Source of the DNA: Pseudomonas sp. 21
GTDB lineage: Bacteria > Pseudomonadota > Gammaproteobacteria > Pseudomonadales > Pseudomonadaceae
Assembly: GCF_000955805.1 (NCBI RefSeq)
Contig: NZ_JYOA01000007.1
Span: 1-64,000 of the forward strand
DNA: 64,000 bases
Reading direction: 5' to 3'
The notes beneath the pieces were generated by a model. It searched no databases. It saw nothing but the letters and a program-made list of their open reading frames with translations, and had not been told where the DNA came from. A program made the translations under genes and the position numbers. This document shows, piece after piece, positions 52,818 to 64,000 of the stretch. Positions within the stretch are counted from its first letter, which is position 1. Each line of letters opens with the position of its first letter.

Positions 52818-55583
52818 ATGGCAGTGAATTTCCCCGTGTTCCGTAGAAAATTCCCCTTACTGGTGACCGGAGGCCTGCTGGCTATCCAGCCGCTCGCCTC
52901 TGTGACCGCGGCACCCGGTGAGCAGTTCGCCTGCCAGCCTTCCGCGTCCGGCGCCTGGAACTGCTCCTCGCAGAACAGCGCCAGCAGCGTACCGCGCCCA
53001 CAGCACGGCGCCAGCTCGGTCAGCGCCGGTGGTACCGCCGCCAGCAGCTCGAAGTCTTCGGGCAGCTCGAGCAGTGCCGGCGAAGAGCCGAAACAGCTGG
53101 TCACCGAGTCCGGCGGCCGCGGTCTGAAGTCGCGCAGCAGCGACTACAGCCACCTCGACTGGATCCCGCGCGACAAGCTCACCGCCGCCCAGCAGGCGGA
53201 AATGGGCCCGTATTGCAGCGGCGCCTATGTCGAGCCGATCCGCCCGGGCATGAACGACAAGACACCGAACGACGAGGCCCCGACTTACGTTTCGGCAAAG
53301 GTTTCCCGCTACGAGCAGGAAAAGCAGGTCGCCACCCTCGCGGGTAACGTGGTCCTGCGCCAGGGCAGCATGCAGGTGGAGGCCGACGAGGCCAACCTGC
53401 ACCAGGCCGAGAACCGCGGCGAACTGGTCGGCAACGTCAAGCTGCGCGACAACGGCGCGCTGATCGTCGGCGACCATGCCGAACTGCAACTGGACAACGG
53501 CGCGGCGAAGATCGACAACGCCGAGTACGTCATGCACCAGGCCCAGATCCGCGGCAGCGCGCTGTACGCCAAGCGCCAGGAAGACGCGATCATCCAGCTC
53601 AAGGACGGCACCTACACCCGTTGCGAGCCGGGCAGCAACGCCTGGGTCGTCAAGGGCAACAACATCAAGCTGAACCCGGCCACCGGCTTCGGCACCGCGA
53701 CCAACGCGACCCTGCGGGTGAAGGACATTCCGGTCTTCTACACCCCGTACATCTATTTCCCGATCGACAACCGTCGTCAGTCCGGCTTCCTGGCGCCTTC
53801 CTTCGCCAGCTCGACCGACACCGGTTTCACGCTGACCACGCCGTACTACTTCAACCTGGCGCCCAACTACGACGCCACGTTGTACCCGCACTACATGGTC
53901 AAGCGCGGCCTGCTGATGGAGGGCGAGTTCCGCTACCTGACCCACAGCAGCGAAGGCGAGGTCACCGCGGCCTACCTGAACGACAAGAACGACGACCGCA
54001 AGGACTTCCCGCAATACACCGACACCCGTTGGCTGTACGGCTGGAAAAACGTCAGCGGCCTGGATTCGCGCCTGATGGCGCAGGTCGACTACACCCGCAT
54101 CAGCGACCCGTACTACTTCCAGGACCTGGATACCTCGCTGGGCATCGGCTCGCCGACCTTCGTCAACCAGCAGGGCACCCTGACCTACCGTGGCGACAGC
54201 TACACCGCCAAGCTGAACGCACAGTCCTACCAGCTGGCGACCGTGACCGACGTCACCCCGTACGATCGCCTGCCGCAGCTCACCCTGGACGGCAAACTGC
54301 CGTTCAACCCGGGCGGCCTGAACTTCACCTACAGCACCGAGGCCGTGCGCTTCGACCGCGATCTGGATGAAGGCTACTACCGGATCGACGTCGACAACCC
54401 GACCCTGTATCCACGCCCGGACACCAACATCCAGGGCCTGGCGCGGGCCACCGGCGATCGCTTCCACGCCGAGCCGGGCATCAGCCTGCCGATGAACCGC
54501 AGCTGGGGCTTCATGACTCCGACGGTCAAGGCGCTGTATACCAAGTACGACCTGGACCTGGACGGCAAAGGCAAAGCCACGCTGCCGTCGTACATCGACT
54601 ACGACAGCAGCCCGGACCGCTCGCTCGGTCTGGCCAAGCTGGATTCCGGCCTGTATTTCGACCGCGACACCACTTTCGCCGGCACCAAGTTCCGCCAGAC
54701 CCTGGAACCGCGTGCGATGTACCTGTACGTCCCGTACAAGGACCAGGACAACCTGCCGACCTTCGACACCGGCGAGTTCACCTTCAGCTACGACTCGCTG
54801 TGGCGTGAAAACCGCTTTACCGGCCGTGACCGCATCGGCGACGCCAACCAGCTGTCCCTCGGCCTGGGGTCGCGCTTCATCGAAGACGATGGCTTCGAGC
54901 GCGCCTACATTGCCGCCGGCCAGATCTACTACTTCAGCGACCGTCGCGTACAACTGCCCGGCCTGACCGAGAACGACCTGGCCGCCAGTGGCGCGAAGAA
55001 CCCGGACGCCGACACCTGGCGCTCGCCCTACGCGCTCACCGGCATCTACCGCTTCAACCACGACTGGTACGCCAGCTCGGACTTCAACTGGAACCCGAAC
55101 ACCAACCATACCGACAACGGTAACCTGATGTTCCACTACCAGCCCGAAGCCGATCCTCGCAAGGTGCTGAACGCCGGCTACCGCTACCGTGCGGACAGCA
55201 AGCGCTTCAACCCGAACACCGGCCAGTTCGAGTACGGCAGCGACGAGTACAAGATCGAACAGCATGACTTCTCGTTCATCTGGCCGGTCCTGCCGCAGTG
55301 GGCCGCCATCGGCCGCTGGCAGTTCGACTACAACCAGAGCCGCACGCTGGAAGCCTTCGGTGGCTTCGAGTACGACAGCTGCTGCTGGAAGCTGCGCCTG
55401 ATCAATCGCTACTGGGTCGACTACGACGACGAGGAATTCGTGACCTCCACGTCCAAAGCCGACCGCGGTGTATTCCTTCAAATCATCTTGAAAGGCCTTG
55501 GCGGCGTGGTTGGCAACCAGGTGGAAGGCTTCCTCGACCAAGGTATCCAGGGTTATCGTCAACGTGAAGACAATGCTATGTAA
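52818..55583 (+). CDS. lptD: LPS-assembly outer-membrane protein LptD
   Basis: 921 aa. Inserts lipopolysaccharide in the outer leaflet with LptE. The signal peptide spans residues 1-32. The LptA-like jellyroll ([20 protein letters not shown]) is at about 165-290 and the C-terminal LptD barrel fills the rest. Disulfide cysteines are visible near the N-terminus (C39, C49) and as the pair C855-C856 ([10 protein letters not shown]). The Ser/Ala/Gly-rich linker after residue 60 is typical of pseudomonads. surA overlaps its end and pdxA follows. Confidence 0.96.
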   Translation: MAVNFPVFRRKFPLLVTGGLLAIQPLASVTAAPGEQFACQPSASGAWNCSSQNSASSVPRPQHGASSVSAGGTAASSSKSSGSSSSAGEEPKQLVTESGGRGLKSRSSDYSHLDWIPRDKLTAAQQAEMGPYCSGAYVEPIRPGMNDKTPNDEAPTYVSAKVSRYEQEKQVATLAGNVVLRQGSMQVEADEANLHQAENRGELVGNVKLRDNGALIVGDHAELQLDNGAAKIDNAEYVMHQAQIRGSALYAKRQEDAIIQLKDGTYTRCEPGSNAWVVKGNNIKLNPATGFGTATNATLRVKDIPVFYTPYIYFPIDNRRQSGFLAPSFASSTDTGFTLTTPYYFNLAPNYDATLYPHYMVKRGLLMEGEFRYLTHSSEGEVTAAYLNDKNDDRKDFPQYTDTRWLYGWKNVSGLDSRLMAQVDYTRISDPYYFQDLDTSLGIGSPTFVNQQGTLTYRGDSYTAKLNAQSYQLATVTDVTPYDRLPQLTLDGKLPFNPGGLNFTYSTEAVRFDRDLDEGYYRIDVDNPTLYPRPDTNIQGLARATGDRFHAEPGISLPMNRSWGFMTPTVKALYTKYDLDLDGKGKATLPSYIDYDSSPDRSLGLAKLDSGLYFDRDTTFAGTKFRQTLEPRAMYLYVPYKDQDNLPTFDTGEFTFSYDSLWRENRFTGRDRIGDANQLSLGLGSRFIEDDGFERAYIAAGQIYYFSDRRVQLPGLTENDLAASGAKNPDADTWRSPYALTGIYRFNHDWYASSDFNWNPNTNHTDNGNLMFHYQPEADPRKVLNAGYRYRADSKRFNPNTGQFEYGSDEYKIEQHDFSFIWPVLPQWAAIGRWQFDYNQSRTLEAFGGFEYDSCCWKLRLINRYWVDYDDEEFVTSTSKADRGVFLQIILKGLGGVVGNQVEGFLDQGIQGYRQREDNAM

Positions 55584-56856
55584 GGCCCTGCGCCCGCTGA
55601 TGCTGGGCGCGCTGTTGGCAAGTTCCGTCGTGCACGCCGAAGTGGTTCCGCTGGACCGTGTGGTCGCCATCGTCGATAACGACGTGGTGATGCAGAGCCA
55701 GCTGGACCAGCGCCTGCGCGAAGTCCGTACAACCATCCAGAAGCGCGGTGCGCCGCTGCCGCCCGAGCACGTGCTGACCCAGCAGGTGCTCGAGCGCCTG
55801 ATCATCGAGAACATCCAGCTGCAGATCGGTGACCGCTCCGGCGTTCGTATCACCGACGAAGAGCTGAACCAGGCCATGGGCACCATTGCCCAGCGCAACA
55901 ACATGAGCCTGGACCAGTTCCGCGCCGCCCTGTCCCACGATGGCCTGTCCTATGACGAGGCCCGCGAGCAGGTGCGCCGCGAGATGATCATCAGCCGTGT
56001 GCGTCAGCGTCGTGTCGCGGAGCGCATCCAGGTCAGCGAGCAGGAAGTGCAGAACTTCCTCGCCTCCGACCTCGGCAAGATCCAGCTCTCCGAAGAGTAC
56101 CGCCTGGCCAACATCCTGATCCCGGTACCCGACAGCGCCTCCCCGGAAGCCGTGCAGGCCGCCGCTCGCCAGGCCCAGGAACTGTACCAGCAGCTCAAGC
56201 AGGGCGCCGACTTCGGCCAGCTGGCGGTTTCCCGTTCGGCCGGCGACAACGCCCTGGAAGGCGGCGAGATCGGCTGGCGCAAGGCTGCCCAACTGCCCTC
56301 TCCGTTCGACAGCATGGTCGGCAGCCTGTCCGTGGGCGACGTGACCGAGCCGGTCCGCACCCCGGGCGGCTTCATCATCATCAAGCTGGAAGAGAAGCGC
56401 GGTGGCAGCAAGATGCTGCGTGACGAAGTCCACGTCCGCCACATCCTGCTCAAGCCCAGTGAGATCCGCAGCGAAGAAGAGACCCAGCGCCTGGCCGAGA
56501 AGCTCTACGAGCGCATCCAGGCCGGCGAAAGCTTCAGCGATCTGGCGAAGAAGTTCTCCGAGGACCCGGGCTCCAAGCTCAACGGTGGCGACCTCAACTG
56601 GGTCGACCCGGAATCCCTGGTACCGGAATTCCGCGAGGTGATGAACAACGCACCGCAGGGCCAGGTCACCAAGCCGTTCCGCTCGCCGTTCGGCTGGCAC
56701 GTGCTGGAAGTCCTCGGCCGTCGCGCCACCGACAGCAGCGACAAGTTCCGCGAGCAACAAGCCGCCCAGACCCTCCGCGCACGCAAGTACGACGAGGAAC
56801 TGCAGGCCTGGCTGCGCCAGATCCGCGACGAAGCCTACGTCGAGATCAAGCAGTAA
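55564..56856 (+). CDS. surA: Periplasmic chaperone/prolyl isomerase SurA
   Basis: Escorts outer-membrane proteins to the Bam complex and helps LptD. It has 430 aa from a GTG at 55564 (an ATG at 55573 is the alternative). A signal peptide ([16 protein letters not shown]) is followed by a SurA_N domain and two parvulin domains at about 173-275 and 283-383, with the [17 protein letters not shown]-like and [17 protein letters not shown] blocks. It overlaps the lptD 3-prime end by 20 nt. Confidence 0.95.
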   Translation: MKTMLCKALRPLMLGALLASSVVHAEVVPLDRVVAIVDNDVVMQSQLDQRLREVRTTIQKRGAPLPPEHVLTQQVLERLIIENIQLQIGDRSGVRITDEELNQAMGTIAQRNNMSLDQFRAALSHDGLSYDEAREQVRREMIISRVRQRRVAERIQVSEQEVQNFLASDLGKIQLSEEYRLANILIPVPDSASPEAVQAAARQAQELYQQLKQGADFGQLAVSRSAGDNALEGGEIGWRKAAQLPSPFDSMVGSLSVGDVTEPVRTPGGFIIIKLEEKRGGSKMLRDEVHVRHILLKPSEIRSEEETQRLAEKLYERIQAGESFSDLAKKFSEDPGSKLNGGDLNWVDPESLVPEFREVMNNAPQGQVTKPFRSPFGWHVLEVLGRRATDSSDKFREQQAAQTLRARKYDEELQAWLRQIRDEAYVEIKQ

Positions 56857-56874
56857 GCAGCGCGAGTCGCTCAG

Positions 56875-56906
56875 AAAGAAACCCGGCCCAGGCCGGGTTT
56901 CTTTTT
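56875..56906 (+). terminator. Intrinsic terminator after surA
   Basis: AAAGAAACCCGGCC-CA-GGCCGGGTTTCTTT followed by TT. The stem is long and perfect. pdxA downstream therefore needs read-through or its own promoter. Confidence 0.88.
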
Positions 56907-56986
56907 GCCCGTCGAAAGCTTCGAAGAAGCAAGGCTTCGTCGTAGAGTAGGCCCATCTGCTGCAAATACCGATTCGAGAGCCCCTG

Positions 56987-57988
56987 ATGAGCACTTCCCA
57001 CCTTTTCGCCCTCACCCCCGGCGAGCCCGCCGGCATCGGCCCCGACCTCTGCCTGCTGCTGGCCCGCGAAGCGCAACCGCACCCGCTGGTCGCCGTCGCC
57101 AGCCGTGAACTGCTGGCCCAGCGCGCCGCCCTGCTGGGGCTGAACATCGACCTGCAGGACGTCGGTCCCGGCCAGTGGCCCAGCGCCGCCGCCCCGGCCG
57201 GCACCCTGTATGTCTGGGATACTCCGCTGGCCGCCCCGGTCGAACCCGGCAAACTGAACCCGGCCAACGCCGCCTATGTGCTGGAGACCCTGACCCGCGC
57301 CGGCCAGGGCTGCCTGGACGGGCATTTCGCCGGGATGATCACCGCGCCGGTGCACAAGGGCGTGATCAACGAAGCCGGCATCGCCTTCTCCGGCCACACC
57401 GAATTCCTCGCCGACCTCACCCACACCGCCCAGGTGGTGATGATGCTCGCGACCCGCGGCCTGCGTGTCGCCCTGGTGACCACCCACCTGCCGCTACGGC
57501 AGATCGCCGATGCCATCACTCCGGATCGCCTGGAGCGCGTCACCCGCATCCTGCACGCCGACCTGCGCGACAAGTTCGGCCTGGCCAACCCGCGCATCCT
57601 GGTCTGCGGCCTGAACCCCCACGCCGGCGAAGGCGGCCACCTCGGCCACGAAGAAATTGACGTGATCGAGCCAACCTTGGAGCGCCTGCGCACCGAGGGC
57701 ATGCAACTGATCGGCCCGCTGCCGGCCGACACACTGTTCACCCCCAAGCACCTGGAGCATTGCGATGCCGTGCTGGCGATGTATCACGACCAGGGCCTGC
57801 CGGTGCTCAAGTACAAGGGCTTCGGCGCGGCGGTGAATGTGACGCTGGGCCTGCCGATCATCCGCACTTCGGTGGACCACGGCACCGCGCTGGATCTGGC
57901 CGGTAGCGGCCGGATCGACAGCGGCAGCCTGCAAGTCGCACTGGAAACCGCCTACCAGATGGCCGAAGCCGGCGCCGGCGCGCGCTGA
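56987..57988 (+). CDS. pdxA: 4-hydroxythreonine-4-phosphate dehydrogenase
   Basis: A step of pyridoxal-phosphate synthesis. It has 333 aa with [15 protein letters not shown] at the N-terminus, the metal-binding [28 protein letters not shown] and [25 protein letters not shown] (split) blocks of PdxA. It precedes rsmA, as in other gamma-proteobacteria. Confidence 0.96.
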   Translation: MSTSHLFALTPGEPAGIGPDLCLLLAREAQPHPLVAVASRELLAQRAALLGLNIDLQDVGPGQWPSAAAPAGTLYVWDTPLAAPVEPGKLNPANAAYVLETLTRAGQGCLDGHFAGMITAPVHKGVINEAGIAFSGHTEFLADLTHTAQVVMMLATRGLRVALVTTHLPLRQIADAITPDRLERVTRILHADLRDKFGLANPRILVCGLNPHAGEGGHLGHEEIDVIEPTLERLRTEGMQLIGPLPADTLFTPKHLEHCDAVLAMYHDQGLPVLKYKGFGAAVNVTLGLPIIRTSVDHGTALDLAGSGRIDSGSLQVALETAYQMAEAGAGAR

Positions 57989-58104
57989 TCCGGGGTATTC
58001 CGTTCGGCCAGCGTTTCGTGCTGGCCGCGCCGGGCTGGTAAACTGATGGTTTTTCCGCCTCCAGCCGGCCGCCGCAAGCGCCCGGCTGCTCTCCGGAGCC
58101 TTCG

Positions 58105-58932
58105 ATGTCCGAACTCTTCCAGCACCGCGCCCGTAAACGCTTTGGGCAGAACTTCCTGCATGACGCCGGGGTGATTCACAAGATCCTGCGCGCCATCGCC
58201 GCCAAGGAAGGCCAGCACCTGCTGGAAATCGGCCCGGGCCAGGGCGCCCTGACCGAAGGCCTGGTGGACAGCGGCGCGAAGCTCGACGTGATCGAGCTGG
58301 ACCTGGACCTGATCCCGCAGCTGAAATGGCGCTTCGGCCTGAAGCCCAACTTCAGCCTGCACCAGGGCGACGCCATGAAGTTCGACTTCTCCACCCTCAT
58401 GGCCTCTCCCGAGGACAAGCTGCGCGTGGTCGGCAACCTGCCCTACAACATCTCCACCCCGCTGATCTTCCACCTCCTGGACCACGCCTCGCTCATCCAG
58501 GACATGCACTTCATGCTGCAGAAGGAAGTGGTGGAACGCCTGGCCGCCGAGCCGGGCAACGGCGACTGGGGCCGCCTGTCGATCATGGTGCAGTACTTCT
58601 GTCGCGTGGATTACCTGTTCACCGTCGGCCCCGGCGCGTTCAACCCGCCACCCAAGGTCGAGTCGGCCATCGTGCGCCTGGTGCCCTACGCTGAGCCGCC
58701 CCACCCGGCCAAGGATCACCGCGTGCTGGAACGCATCGTCCGCGAAGCCTTCAACCAGCGCCGCAAGACCCTGCGCAACACCCTGCGGACGCTGATGAGC
58801 GTCGAGGACATCGAAGCCGCCGGCGTCGACCCGACGTTGCGCCCCGAGCAGCTGAGCGTTGCCGACTTCGTCAGCCTCGCCAACCGCTACAGCGAAACCA
58901 ACCCGGAAGCCGAGCAAGGACCGAGCGCATGA
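58105..58932 (+). CDS. rsmA: 16S rRNA dimethyladenosine transferase RsmA (KsgA)
   Basis: Dimethylates A1518 and A1519 in 16S rRNA. It has 275 aa. It begins [14 protein letters not shown], the SAM site is [14 protein letters not shown] (about 40-53), and the catalytic motif is [11 protein letters not shown]. The stop overlaps the apaG start (ATGA). The symbol rsmA here means the rRNA methylase and not the CsrA-like regulator of the same name. Confidence 0.96.
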   Translation: MSELFQHRARKRFGQNFLHDAGVIHKILRAIAAKEGQHLLEIGPGQGALTEGLVDSGAKLDVIELDLDLIPQLKWRFGLKPNFSLHQGDAMKFDFSTLMASPEDKLRVVGNLPYNISTPLIFHLLDHASLIQDMHFMLQKEVVERLAAEPGNGDWGRLSIMVQYFCRVDYLFTVGPGAFNPPPKVESAIVRLVPYAEPPHPAKDHRVLERIVREAFNQRRKTLRNTLRTLMSVEDIEAAGVDPTLRPEQLSVADFVSLANRYSETNPEAEQGPSA

Positions 58933-59309
58933 GCGATCCCCGCTACCAGGTCAGCGTCAGCGTCACCACACGCCACCTGCCCGAGCAGTCCCAGCCGGAA
59001 CAACAGCGCTTCGTGTTCGCCTACACCGTGACCATCCACAACCACGGCGAGCTGGCCGCCAAGCTGCTGACCCGCCACTGGATCATCACCGATGGCGACG
59101 GCCACGTGCAGGAAGTGCGCGGCGCCGGCGTCGTCGGCGAGAAGCCGCTGATCGAACCGGGCGCCAGCCACACCTACACCAGCGGCACCGTGATGGCGAC
59201 CAAGGTCGGCAGCATGCACGGCAGCTACCAGATGGTCGCCACCGACGGCCACCACTTCGACGCAGACATCCCGGCGTTCCGCCTCGCCGTACCGGGGGCG
59301 CTGCACTGA
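58929..59309 (+). CDS. apaG: ApaG protein
   Basis: 126 aa, a single fibronectin-like beta-sandwich ([31 protein letters not shown], in parts, and [26 protein letters not shown] split). Its biochemical role is unsettled. It is coupled by overlap to rsmA before it and apaH after it, a conserved trio. Confidence 0.94.
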   Translation: MSDPRYQVSVSVTTRHLPEQSQPEQQRFVFAYTVTIHNHGELAAKLLTRHWIITDGDGHVQEVRGAGVVGEKPLIEPGASHTYTSGTVMATKVGSMHGSYQMVATDGHHFDADIPAFRLAVPGALH

Positions 59310-60133
59310 TGGCCACTTATGCCGTCGGCGATCTGCAGGGCTGCCTGGAACCGCTCAAGTGCCTGCTGGAGCAGGTGAAGTTCGACCCGGCCCAGGACAA
59401 GCTGTGGCTGGTAGGCGACCTGGTCAACCGCGGCCCGGCGTCACTGGAAACCCTGCGCTTCCTTTATGGCATGCGCGATTCGCTGGTCTGCGTGCTCGGC
59501 AACCATGACCTGCACCTGGTCGCCGTCGCCTACAACGCCGAGCGCCTGAAGAAGAACGACACCCTGCGCGAGATCGTCGAGGCGCCGGACTGCGCGCAGC
59601 TGATCGAATGGCTGCGGCAGATGCCGCTGGTCCACCACGACGCCCAGCGCGACATCACCCTAGTGCACGCGGGCATCCCGCCGCAGTGGGACATCGACAA
59701 GGCCCTGCAACGCGCCGCCGAAGTCGAAGCCGCCCTGCGCGACGATGCCCAGCTGCCGATGTTCCTCGATGGCATGTACGGCAACGAGCCGGCCAAGTGG
59801 GACAAGAAGCTCACCGGCATCGCGCGACTGCGGGTGATCACCAACTATTTCACGCGCATGCGCTTCTGCACGCCAGACGGCAAGCTCGACCTGAAATCCA
59901 AGGAAGGCCTGGACACCGCGCCGCCCGGCTACGCCCCCTGGTTCAGCTATGCCGAACGCAAGGCCGCCGGGCGCAAGATCATCTTCGGCCACTGGGCCGC
60001 GCTGGAAGGCCAGTGCGATGTCCCCGGCCTGTTCGCCCTCGACACCGGTTGCGTGTGGGGCGGCAGCATGACGCTGATGAACGTCGATACCCTCGAGCGC
60101 ATCCACTGCAGCTGCGCCGATCAACCAGAATGA
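59309..60133 (+). CDS. apaH: Bis(5-nucleosyl)-tetraphosphatase ApaH
   Basis: Cleaves Ap4A symmetrically to two ADP and removes Np4 caps from RNA. It has 274 aa with the metallophosphatase motifs YAVGDLQGC (residues 4-12), [18 protein letters not shown] and the later FGHWAAL. The ATG overlaps the apaG stop (TGATG). Confidence 0.96.
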   Translation: MATYAVGDLQGCLEPLKCLLEQVKFDPAQDKLWLVGDLVNRGPASLETLRFLYGMRDSLVCVLGNHDLHLVAVAYNAERLKKNDTLREIVEAPDCAQLIEWLRQMPLVHHDAQRDITLVHAGIPPQWDIDKALQRAAEVEAALRDDAQLPMFLDGMYGNEPAKWDKKLTGIARLRVITNYFTRMRFCTPDGKLDLKSKEGLDTAPPGYAPWFSYAERKAAGRKIIFGHWAALEGQCDVPGLFALDTGCVWGGSMTLMNVDTLERIHCSCADQPE

Positions 60134-60175
60134 ATGCAGCGCAGCCACAGGCTGCGCGCCTTGCGAGGTAACCCC

Positions 60176-60505
60176 ATGAGCGACTTCAAGCGCATCGCCC
60201 CCGACCAGGCCCAGCAACTGCGCGAAAGCGGCGCCCAGGTCGTCGACATCCGCGACCCGCAAAGCTACGCGACGGGCCACATCAGCGGCTCGCGGCACAT
60301 CGACAACTACTCGGTGGCCGACTTCATCCGCGAGGCCGACATGGACGCGCCGCTGGTCGTGGTCTGCTACCACGGCAACTCCAGCCAGAGCGCGGCGGCC
60401 TATTTCGTCCAGCAGGGCTTCTCCGAGGTCTACAGCCTCGATGGCGGCTTCGAACTATGGCGCAGCGTCTATCCCGCGGATACCAGCGCCGGCGGCTCCG
60501 ACTGA
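60176..60505 (+). CDS. glpE: Thiosulfate sulfurtransferase GlpE
   Basis: A single-domain rhodanese of 109 aa with active-site C64 in [10 protein letters not shown]. It begins [25 protein letters not shown] (split). It moves sulfur from thiosulfate to cyanide or thioredoxin. The start at 60176 has GAGGT upstream; the frame before it only joins it to apaH. The operon probably continues from apaH with a 42-bp gap. Confidence 0.92.
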   Translation: MSDFKRIAPDQAQQLRESGAQVVDIRDPQSYATGHISGSRHIDNYSVADFIREADMDAPLVVVCYHGNSSQSAAAYFVQQGFSEVYSLDGGFELWRSVYPADTSAGGSD

Positions 60506-60589
60506 AAGCCCCTACGAAAGGGGCGGAATAGCCCCTTCAAAAAATCTGTAACTTCTCGCTCTTTCGTCCTTTACACACCGAAGAACGAA

Positions 60590-60596
60590 CTATCCT
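60590..60596 (+). promoter_or_regulatory. Candidate RpoS-type -10 box for prkA
   Basis: CTATCCT resembles the sigma-S -10 consensus CTATACT and lies in the 288-bp gap before prkA. yeaG-yeaH in E. coli is stress-controlled by RpoS and nitrogen signals. The gap also holds alternating GCCCCT/AGGGGC hairpins near 60508-60537. Weak evidence. Confidence 0.25.
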
Positions 60597-60793
60597 TTCC
60601 CTCAGGCCATCCAAAAAGGGAGAGCCGGCACACCGGCTTCCGGTAAATCGGCAGTGACCATTGGGGGCGGATCAGGGCAGTGGCCAGGTTCCGTTGGAGT
60701 TCTGGGGGATTCTCGCCGGTAAGCACTGGCAGCCCGACCGCACCCGCACAGACCGATCCGGCGCCGGCTCCATGCATCGAGCGAGGAGACGTC

Positions 60794-62716
60794 ATGAGCA
60801 TTTTCAGTCACTTCCAGGAACGCTTCGAAGCGACCCGTCAAGAAGAGTACTCCCTCCAGGAGTACCTGGATCTCTGCAAGCAGGACAAGATCGCCTACGC
60901 CACCGCCGCCGAGCGGATACTGATGGCCATCGGCGAGCCTGAACTACTCGACACATCCGTCGATTCCCGCCTGTCGCGAATCTTCTCCAACAAGGTGATC
61001 CGCCGTTACCCGGCCTTTGCCGACTTCCATGGCATGGAAGAGTGCATCGACCAGATCGTCTCCTTCTTCCGCCACGCCGCCCAAGGCCTGGAAGAGAAGA
61101 AACAGATCCTTTACCTCCTGGGCCCGGTCGGCGGCGGTAAATCCTCCCTCGCCGAGAAGCTCAAGCAACTGATGGAGCACGTGCCCTTCTATGCGATCAA
61201 GGGCTCGCCGGTGTTCGAATCGCCCCTGGGGCTGTTCAACCCGGACGAAGACGGCGCCATCCTCGAGGAAGACTACGGCATCCCGCGCCGCTACCTGCGC
61301 TCGGTGATGTCGCCCTGGGCAACCAAGCGACTCAACGAATTCGGTGGCGACATCAGCCAGTTCCGCGTGGTCAAGCTGCACCCCTCGATACTCAACCAGA
61401 TCGCCATCGCCAAGACCGAACCGGGCGACGAGAACAACCAGGACATTTCTGCGCTGGTCGGCAAGGTGGATATCCGCAAGCTGGAAGAATTCCCGCAGAA
61501 CGACGCCGACGCCTACAGCTACTCGGGCGCGCTGTGCCGGGCCAACCAGGGCCTGATGGAATTCGTCGAGATGTTCAAGGCGCCGATCAAGGTCCTGCAC
61601 CCCTTGCTCACCGCGACCCAGGAAGGCAACTACAACAGCACCGAAGGCCTCGGTTCCCTGCCCTACAGCGGCATCATCCTCGCCCACTCCAACGAATCGG
61701 AATGGCACAGCTTCCGCAACAACAAGAACAACGAGGCCTTCATCGACCGGATCTACATCGTCAAGGTGCCGTACTGCCTGCGCGTCTCCGACGAGATCAA
61801 GATCTACGACAAGCTGCTGATCAACAGCTCCCTGGCGCACGCCCACTGTGCGCCGGACACCCTGAAGATGCTCTCGCAGTTCTCCGTGCTGTCGCGCCTG
61901 AAGGAGCCGGAAAACTCCAACATCTACTCGAAGATGCGGGTCTACGACGGCGAAAACCTCAAGGACACCGATCCCAAGGCCAAGTCGATCCAGGAATACC
62001 GCGACACCGCCGGTGTGGACGAAGGCATGTCCGGGCTTTCCACCCGCTTCGCCTTCAAGATCCTCTCCAAGGTATTCAACTTCGACCCGCATGAAGTCGC
62101 TGCCAACCCGGTACACCTGCTCTACGTGCTGGAACAGCAGATCGAGCAGGAGCAGTTCCCGCCGGAAACCCGCGAGCGCTACCTGCGCTTCCTGAAGGAA
62201 TACCTGGCGCCGCGCTACGTCGAGTTCATCGGCAAGGAAATCCAGACCGCCTACCTGGAGTCCTACAGCGAGTATGGGCAGAACATCTTCGACCGCTACG
62301 TGCTGTACGCCGACTTCTGGATCCAGGACCAGGAATACCGCGACCCGGAAACCGGCGAGATCCTCAACCGCGCAGCCCTCAACGAGGAGCTGGAGAAGAT
62401 CGAGAAACCGGCCGGCATCAGCAACCCGAAGGACTTCCGCAACGAAATCGTCAACTTCGTGCTGCGCGCCCGTGCCGGCAACAACGGCAAGAACCCCAGC
62501 TGGCTGTCGTACGAGAAGCTGCGCGTGGTGATCGAGAAGAAAATGTTCTCCAACACCGAGGACCTGCTGCCGGTCATCAGCTTCAATGCCAAGGCGAGCA
62601 AGGAGGATCAGCAGAAGCACAACGACTTCGTCAAACGCATGGTCGAGCGCGGCTACACCGAGAAGCAGGTGCGCCTGCTGTCGGAATGGTATCTGCGGGT
62701 TCGCAAGTCGCAGTAG
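60794..62716 (+). CDS. prkA: PrkA/YeaG family serine protein kinase
   Basis: A 640-aa AAA-type protein kinase. Walker A is GPVGGGKSS (110-118). The AAA_PrkA domain covers about 20-380, with ILAHSNESEW and VPYCLRVSDEIKIYDKLL (split) blocks, and the C-terminal PrkA kinase-like domain follows. GAGGAG precedes the ATG at 60794. YeaG acts with YeaH in stationary-phase and nitrogen-stress adaptation. yeaH follows after 104 bp. Confidence 0.93.
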   Translation: MSIFSHFQERFEATRQEEYSLQEYLDLCKQDKIAYATAAERILMAIGEPELLDTSVDSRLSRIFSNKVIRRYPAFADFHGMEECIDQIVSFFRHAAQGLEEKKQILYLLGPVGGGKSSLAEKLKQLMEHVPFYAIKGSPVFESPLGLFNPDEDGAILEEDYGIPRRYLRSVMSPWATKRLNEFGGDISQFRVVKLHPSILNQIAIAKTEPGDENNQDISALVGKVDIRKLEEFPQNDADAYSYSGALCRANQGLMEFVEMFKAPIKVLHPLLTATQEGNYNSTEGLGSLPYSGIILAHSNESEWHSFRNNKNNEAFIDRIYIVKVPYCLRVSDEIKIYDKLLINSSLAHAHCAPDTLKMLSQFSVLSRLKEPENSNIYSKMRVYDGENLKDTDPKAKSIQEYRDTAGVDEGMSGLSTRFAFKILSKVFNFDPHEVAANPVHLLYVLEQQIEQEQFPPETRERYLRFLKEYLAPRYVEFIGKEIQTAYLESYSEYGQNIFDRYVLYADFWIQDQEYRDPETGEILNRAALNEELEKIEKPAGISNPKDFRNEIVNFVLRARAGNNGKNPSWLSYEKLRVVIEKKMFSNTEDLLPVISFNAKASKEDQQKHNDFVKRMVERGYTEKQVRLLSEWYLRVRKSQ

Positions 62717-62725
62717 TCTGCCATC

Positions 62726-62750
62726 GGCGCGGCGGCATTCCCGCCGCGCC
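62726..62750. repeat. GC-rich hairpin between prkA and yeaH
   Basis: GGCGCGGCGG-CATTC-CCGCCGCGCC is a perfect 10-bp stem without a U-tract, 9 bp after the prkA stop. It probably affects mRNA stability or the prkA/yeaH ratio. Confidence 0.6.
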
Positions 62751-62820
62751 GGTCGCCGTCGCATTCGGACCTGTCCGGGGCGGCTCCACGCCGCTGCGCA
62801 GCAGGCCCTGAGGAGCATTC

Positions 62821-64000
62821 ATGAGCTACGTCATCGACCGGCGTCTGAACGGCAAGAACAAGAGCACGGTGAACCGCCAGCGCTTCCTGCGGCGTTACCG
62901 CGAGCACATCAAGAAGGCCGTCGAAGAGGCCGTCAGCCGCCGCTCCATCACCGACATGGAACACGGCGAACAGATCAGTATTCCTGGCCGCGATATCGAC
63001 GAGCCGGTCCTGCACCATGGTCGTGGCGGGCGCCAGACGGTGATCCACCCCGGCAACAAGGAATTCACCACCGGTGAACACATCCCGCGCCCCCAGGGCG
63101 GTGGCGGCGGCCGTGGCGCTGGCAAGGCGAGCAACCAGGGCGACGGGATGGACGACTTCGTCTTCCAGATCACCCAGGAGGAGTTCCTCGACTTCATGTT
63201 CGAGGACCTGGAACTGCCCAACCTGGTCAAGCGCCACCTCACCGGCAGTGACACCTTCAAGACCGTGCGCGCCGGCATCAGCAACGAAGGCAACCCTTCG
63301 CGCATCAACATCGTGCGCACCCTGCGCTCGGCCCACGCGCGGCGTATCGCGCTGTCCGGCTCCACCCGCGGCAAGCTGCGCGCGGCGATAGCGGAGCTGG
63401 ATCGTCTCAAGCGCGAGGAACCGGACAACCTCGGCGACATCCAGGAGCTGGAGCAGAAGATCGCCGGCATGCGGGCGCGTATCGACAAGGTACCGTTCCT
63501 CGACACCTTCGACCTCAAGTACAACCTGCTGGTGAAGCAGCCCAACCCGACCTCCAAGGCCGTGATGTTCTGCCTGATGGACGTCTCCGGGTCCATGACC
63601 CAGGCCACCAAGGACATCGCCAAGCGCTTCTTCATCCTTCTCTACCTGTTCCTCAAGCGGAACTACGAGAAGATCGAGGTGGTATTCATCCGCCACCACA
63701 CCAGCGCCCGCGAGGTGGACGAGGAAGAGTTCTTCTATTCCCGCGAGACCGGCGGGACCATCGTCTCCAGTGCCCTGAAACTCATGCAGGAGGTGATGGC
63801 CGAGCGTTATCCCACCAATGAATGGAACATCTACGCCGCCCAGGCCTCGGACGGCGACAACTGGAACGACGACTCGCCGGTCTGCCGCGACATCCTGATG
63901 AAGCAGATCATGCCCTTCGTCCAGTACTACACCTACGTCGAGATCACCCCGCGCGAGCACCAGGCGCTGTGGTTCGAGTACGAGAAGATCCGCGATACCT
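62821..64000 (+). CDS. YeaH/DUF444 family protein, 3-prime end outside window
   Basis: The first 393 codons are present. It opens [20 protein letters not shown], has a Gly-rich linker ([12 protein letters not shown]) near 93-104 and a von Willebrand A domain with MIDAS-type motif [10 protein letters not shown] near 253-262. YeaH partners the YeaG/PrkA kinase in a conserved gene pair, often followed by a SpoVR-like gene. GAGGAG precedes the ATG. The E. coli protein is about 427 aa, so only the end is missing. Confidence 0.92.
   Translation, partial: MSYVIDRRLNGKNKSTVNRQRFLRRYREHIKKAVEEAVSRRSITDMEHGEQISIPGRDIDEPVLHHGRGGRQTVIHPGNKEFTTGEHIPRPQGGGGGRGAGKASNQGDGMDDFVFQITQEEFLDFMFEDLELPNLVKRHLTGSDTFKTVRAGISNEGNPSRINIVRTLRSAHARRIALSGSTRGKLRAAIAELDRLKREEPDNLGDIQELEQKIAGMRARIDKVPFLDTFDLKYNLLVKQPNPTSKAVMFCLMDVSGSMTQATKDIAKRFFILLYLFLKRNYEKIEVVFIRHHTSAREVDEEEFFYSRETGGTIVSSALKLMQEVMAERYPTNEWNIYAAQASDGDNWNDDSPVCRDILMKQIMPFVQYYTYVEITPREHQALWFEYEKIRDT

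Noticed and set aside
52857-55904. 1015-codon minus-strand frame opposite lptD
   Set aside because: A shadow of the lptD reading frame with no recognisable domain.
60740-60770. Sigma-54-like GG-N10-GC spacing upstream of prkA
   Set aside because: Only the GG and GC positions fit; the surrounding bases do not match TGGCAC-N5-TTGC.

Overview
The window is chromosomal DNA from a GC-rich Pseudomonas of the P. aeruginosa / P. citronellolis / P. nitroreducens kind. Gene content and order follow, in inverted orientation, the stretch I remember in P. aeruginosa PAO1 from tyrZ (about PA0668) to prkA-yeaH (about PA0588-PA0587). That comparison is from memory of gene order; no search was run. I see no rRNA, tRNA, CRISPR array, insertion sequence or integrase.

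Left arm (1-19.5 kb): a second-type tyrosyl-tRNA synthetase, an M23 murein hydrolase, anmK, the iron-sulfur carrier erpA, argC, a CLC chloride/proton antiporter, hemJ, a nitronate monooxygenase, a DUF805 membrane protein, an SDR enzyme, an AAA ATPase, a HIT protein, coq7, an exported alpha-carbonic anhydrase, speD, an OsmC protein, the cAMP regulator vfr, and then trpC-trpD-trpG on the minus strand.

Centre (19.6-36.7 kb): a contractile, P2-like R-type pyocin (tailocin) cluster sits between trpG and trpE, the classical pyocin locus. It holds regulators prtR and prtN, a PtrB-like zinc finger protein, an antiterminator-like protein, a holin, baseplate genes V, W, J and I, a tail fibre, sheath, tube, tail assembly proteins, a tape measure, U, X and D, a GH19 endolysin and an Rz/Rz1 spanin pair. 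Capsid, portal, terminase, integrase and replication genes are absent, so it is a particle-type bacteriocin and not a prophage. Unusual points are a fibre without a dedicated chaperone gene, a GNAT acetyltransferase isolated between two terminators, and an FkbM-type methyltransferase next to trpE. PrtR should repress prtN. A 20-bp motif shared by the prtR and prtN promoters is a good operator candidate. PrtN then activates the minus-strand tail genes.

The cluster is bracketed by two short tryptophan-rich leader reading frames with almost the same C-terminus ([10 protein letters not shown] before trpG, KALARWRWRA before trpE). They fit attenuation control of trpGDC and trpE. The trpE leader is in frame with, and forms the last 14 codons of, gph.

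Right arm (36.8-64 kb): trpE-gph-rpe; an ABC uptake system with two tandem binding-protein paralogues and a two-component system (agtABCD and agtRS in PAO1, for 5-aminovalerate/GABA); a DUF3530 protein; a DnaJ-like protein; the murU-amgK peptidoglycan recycling pair; then lptD-surA-pdxA-rsmA-apaG-apaH-glpE; and finally prkA (yeaG) with yeaH, which runs off the right edge. Cell-envelope maintenance recurs in the window: mepM, anmK, murU-amgK, lptD and surA.
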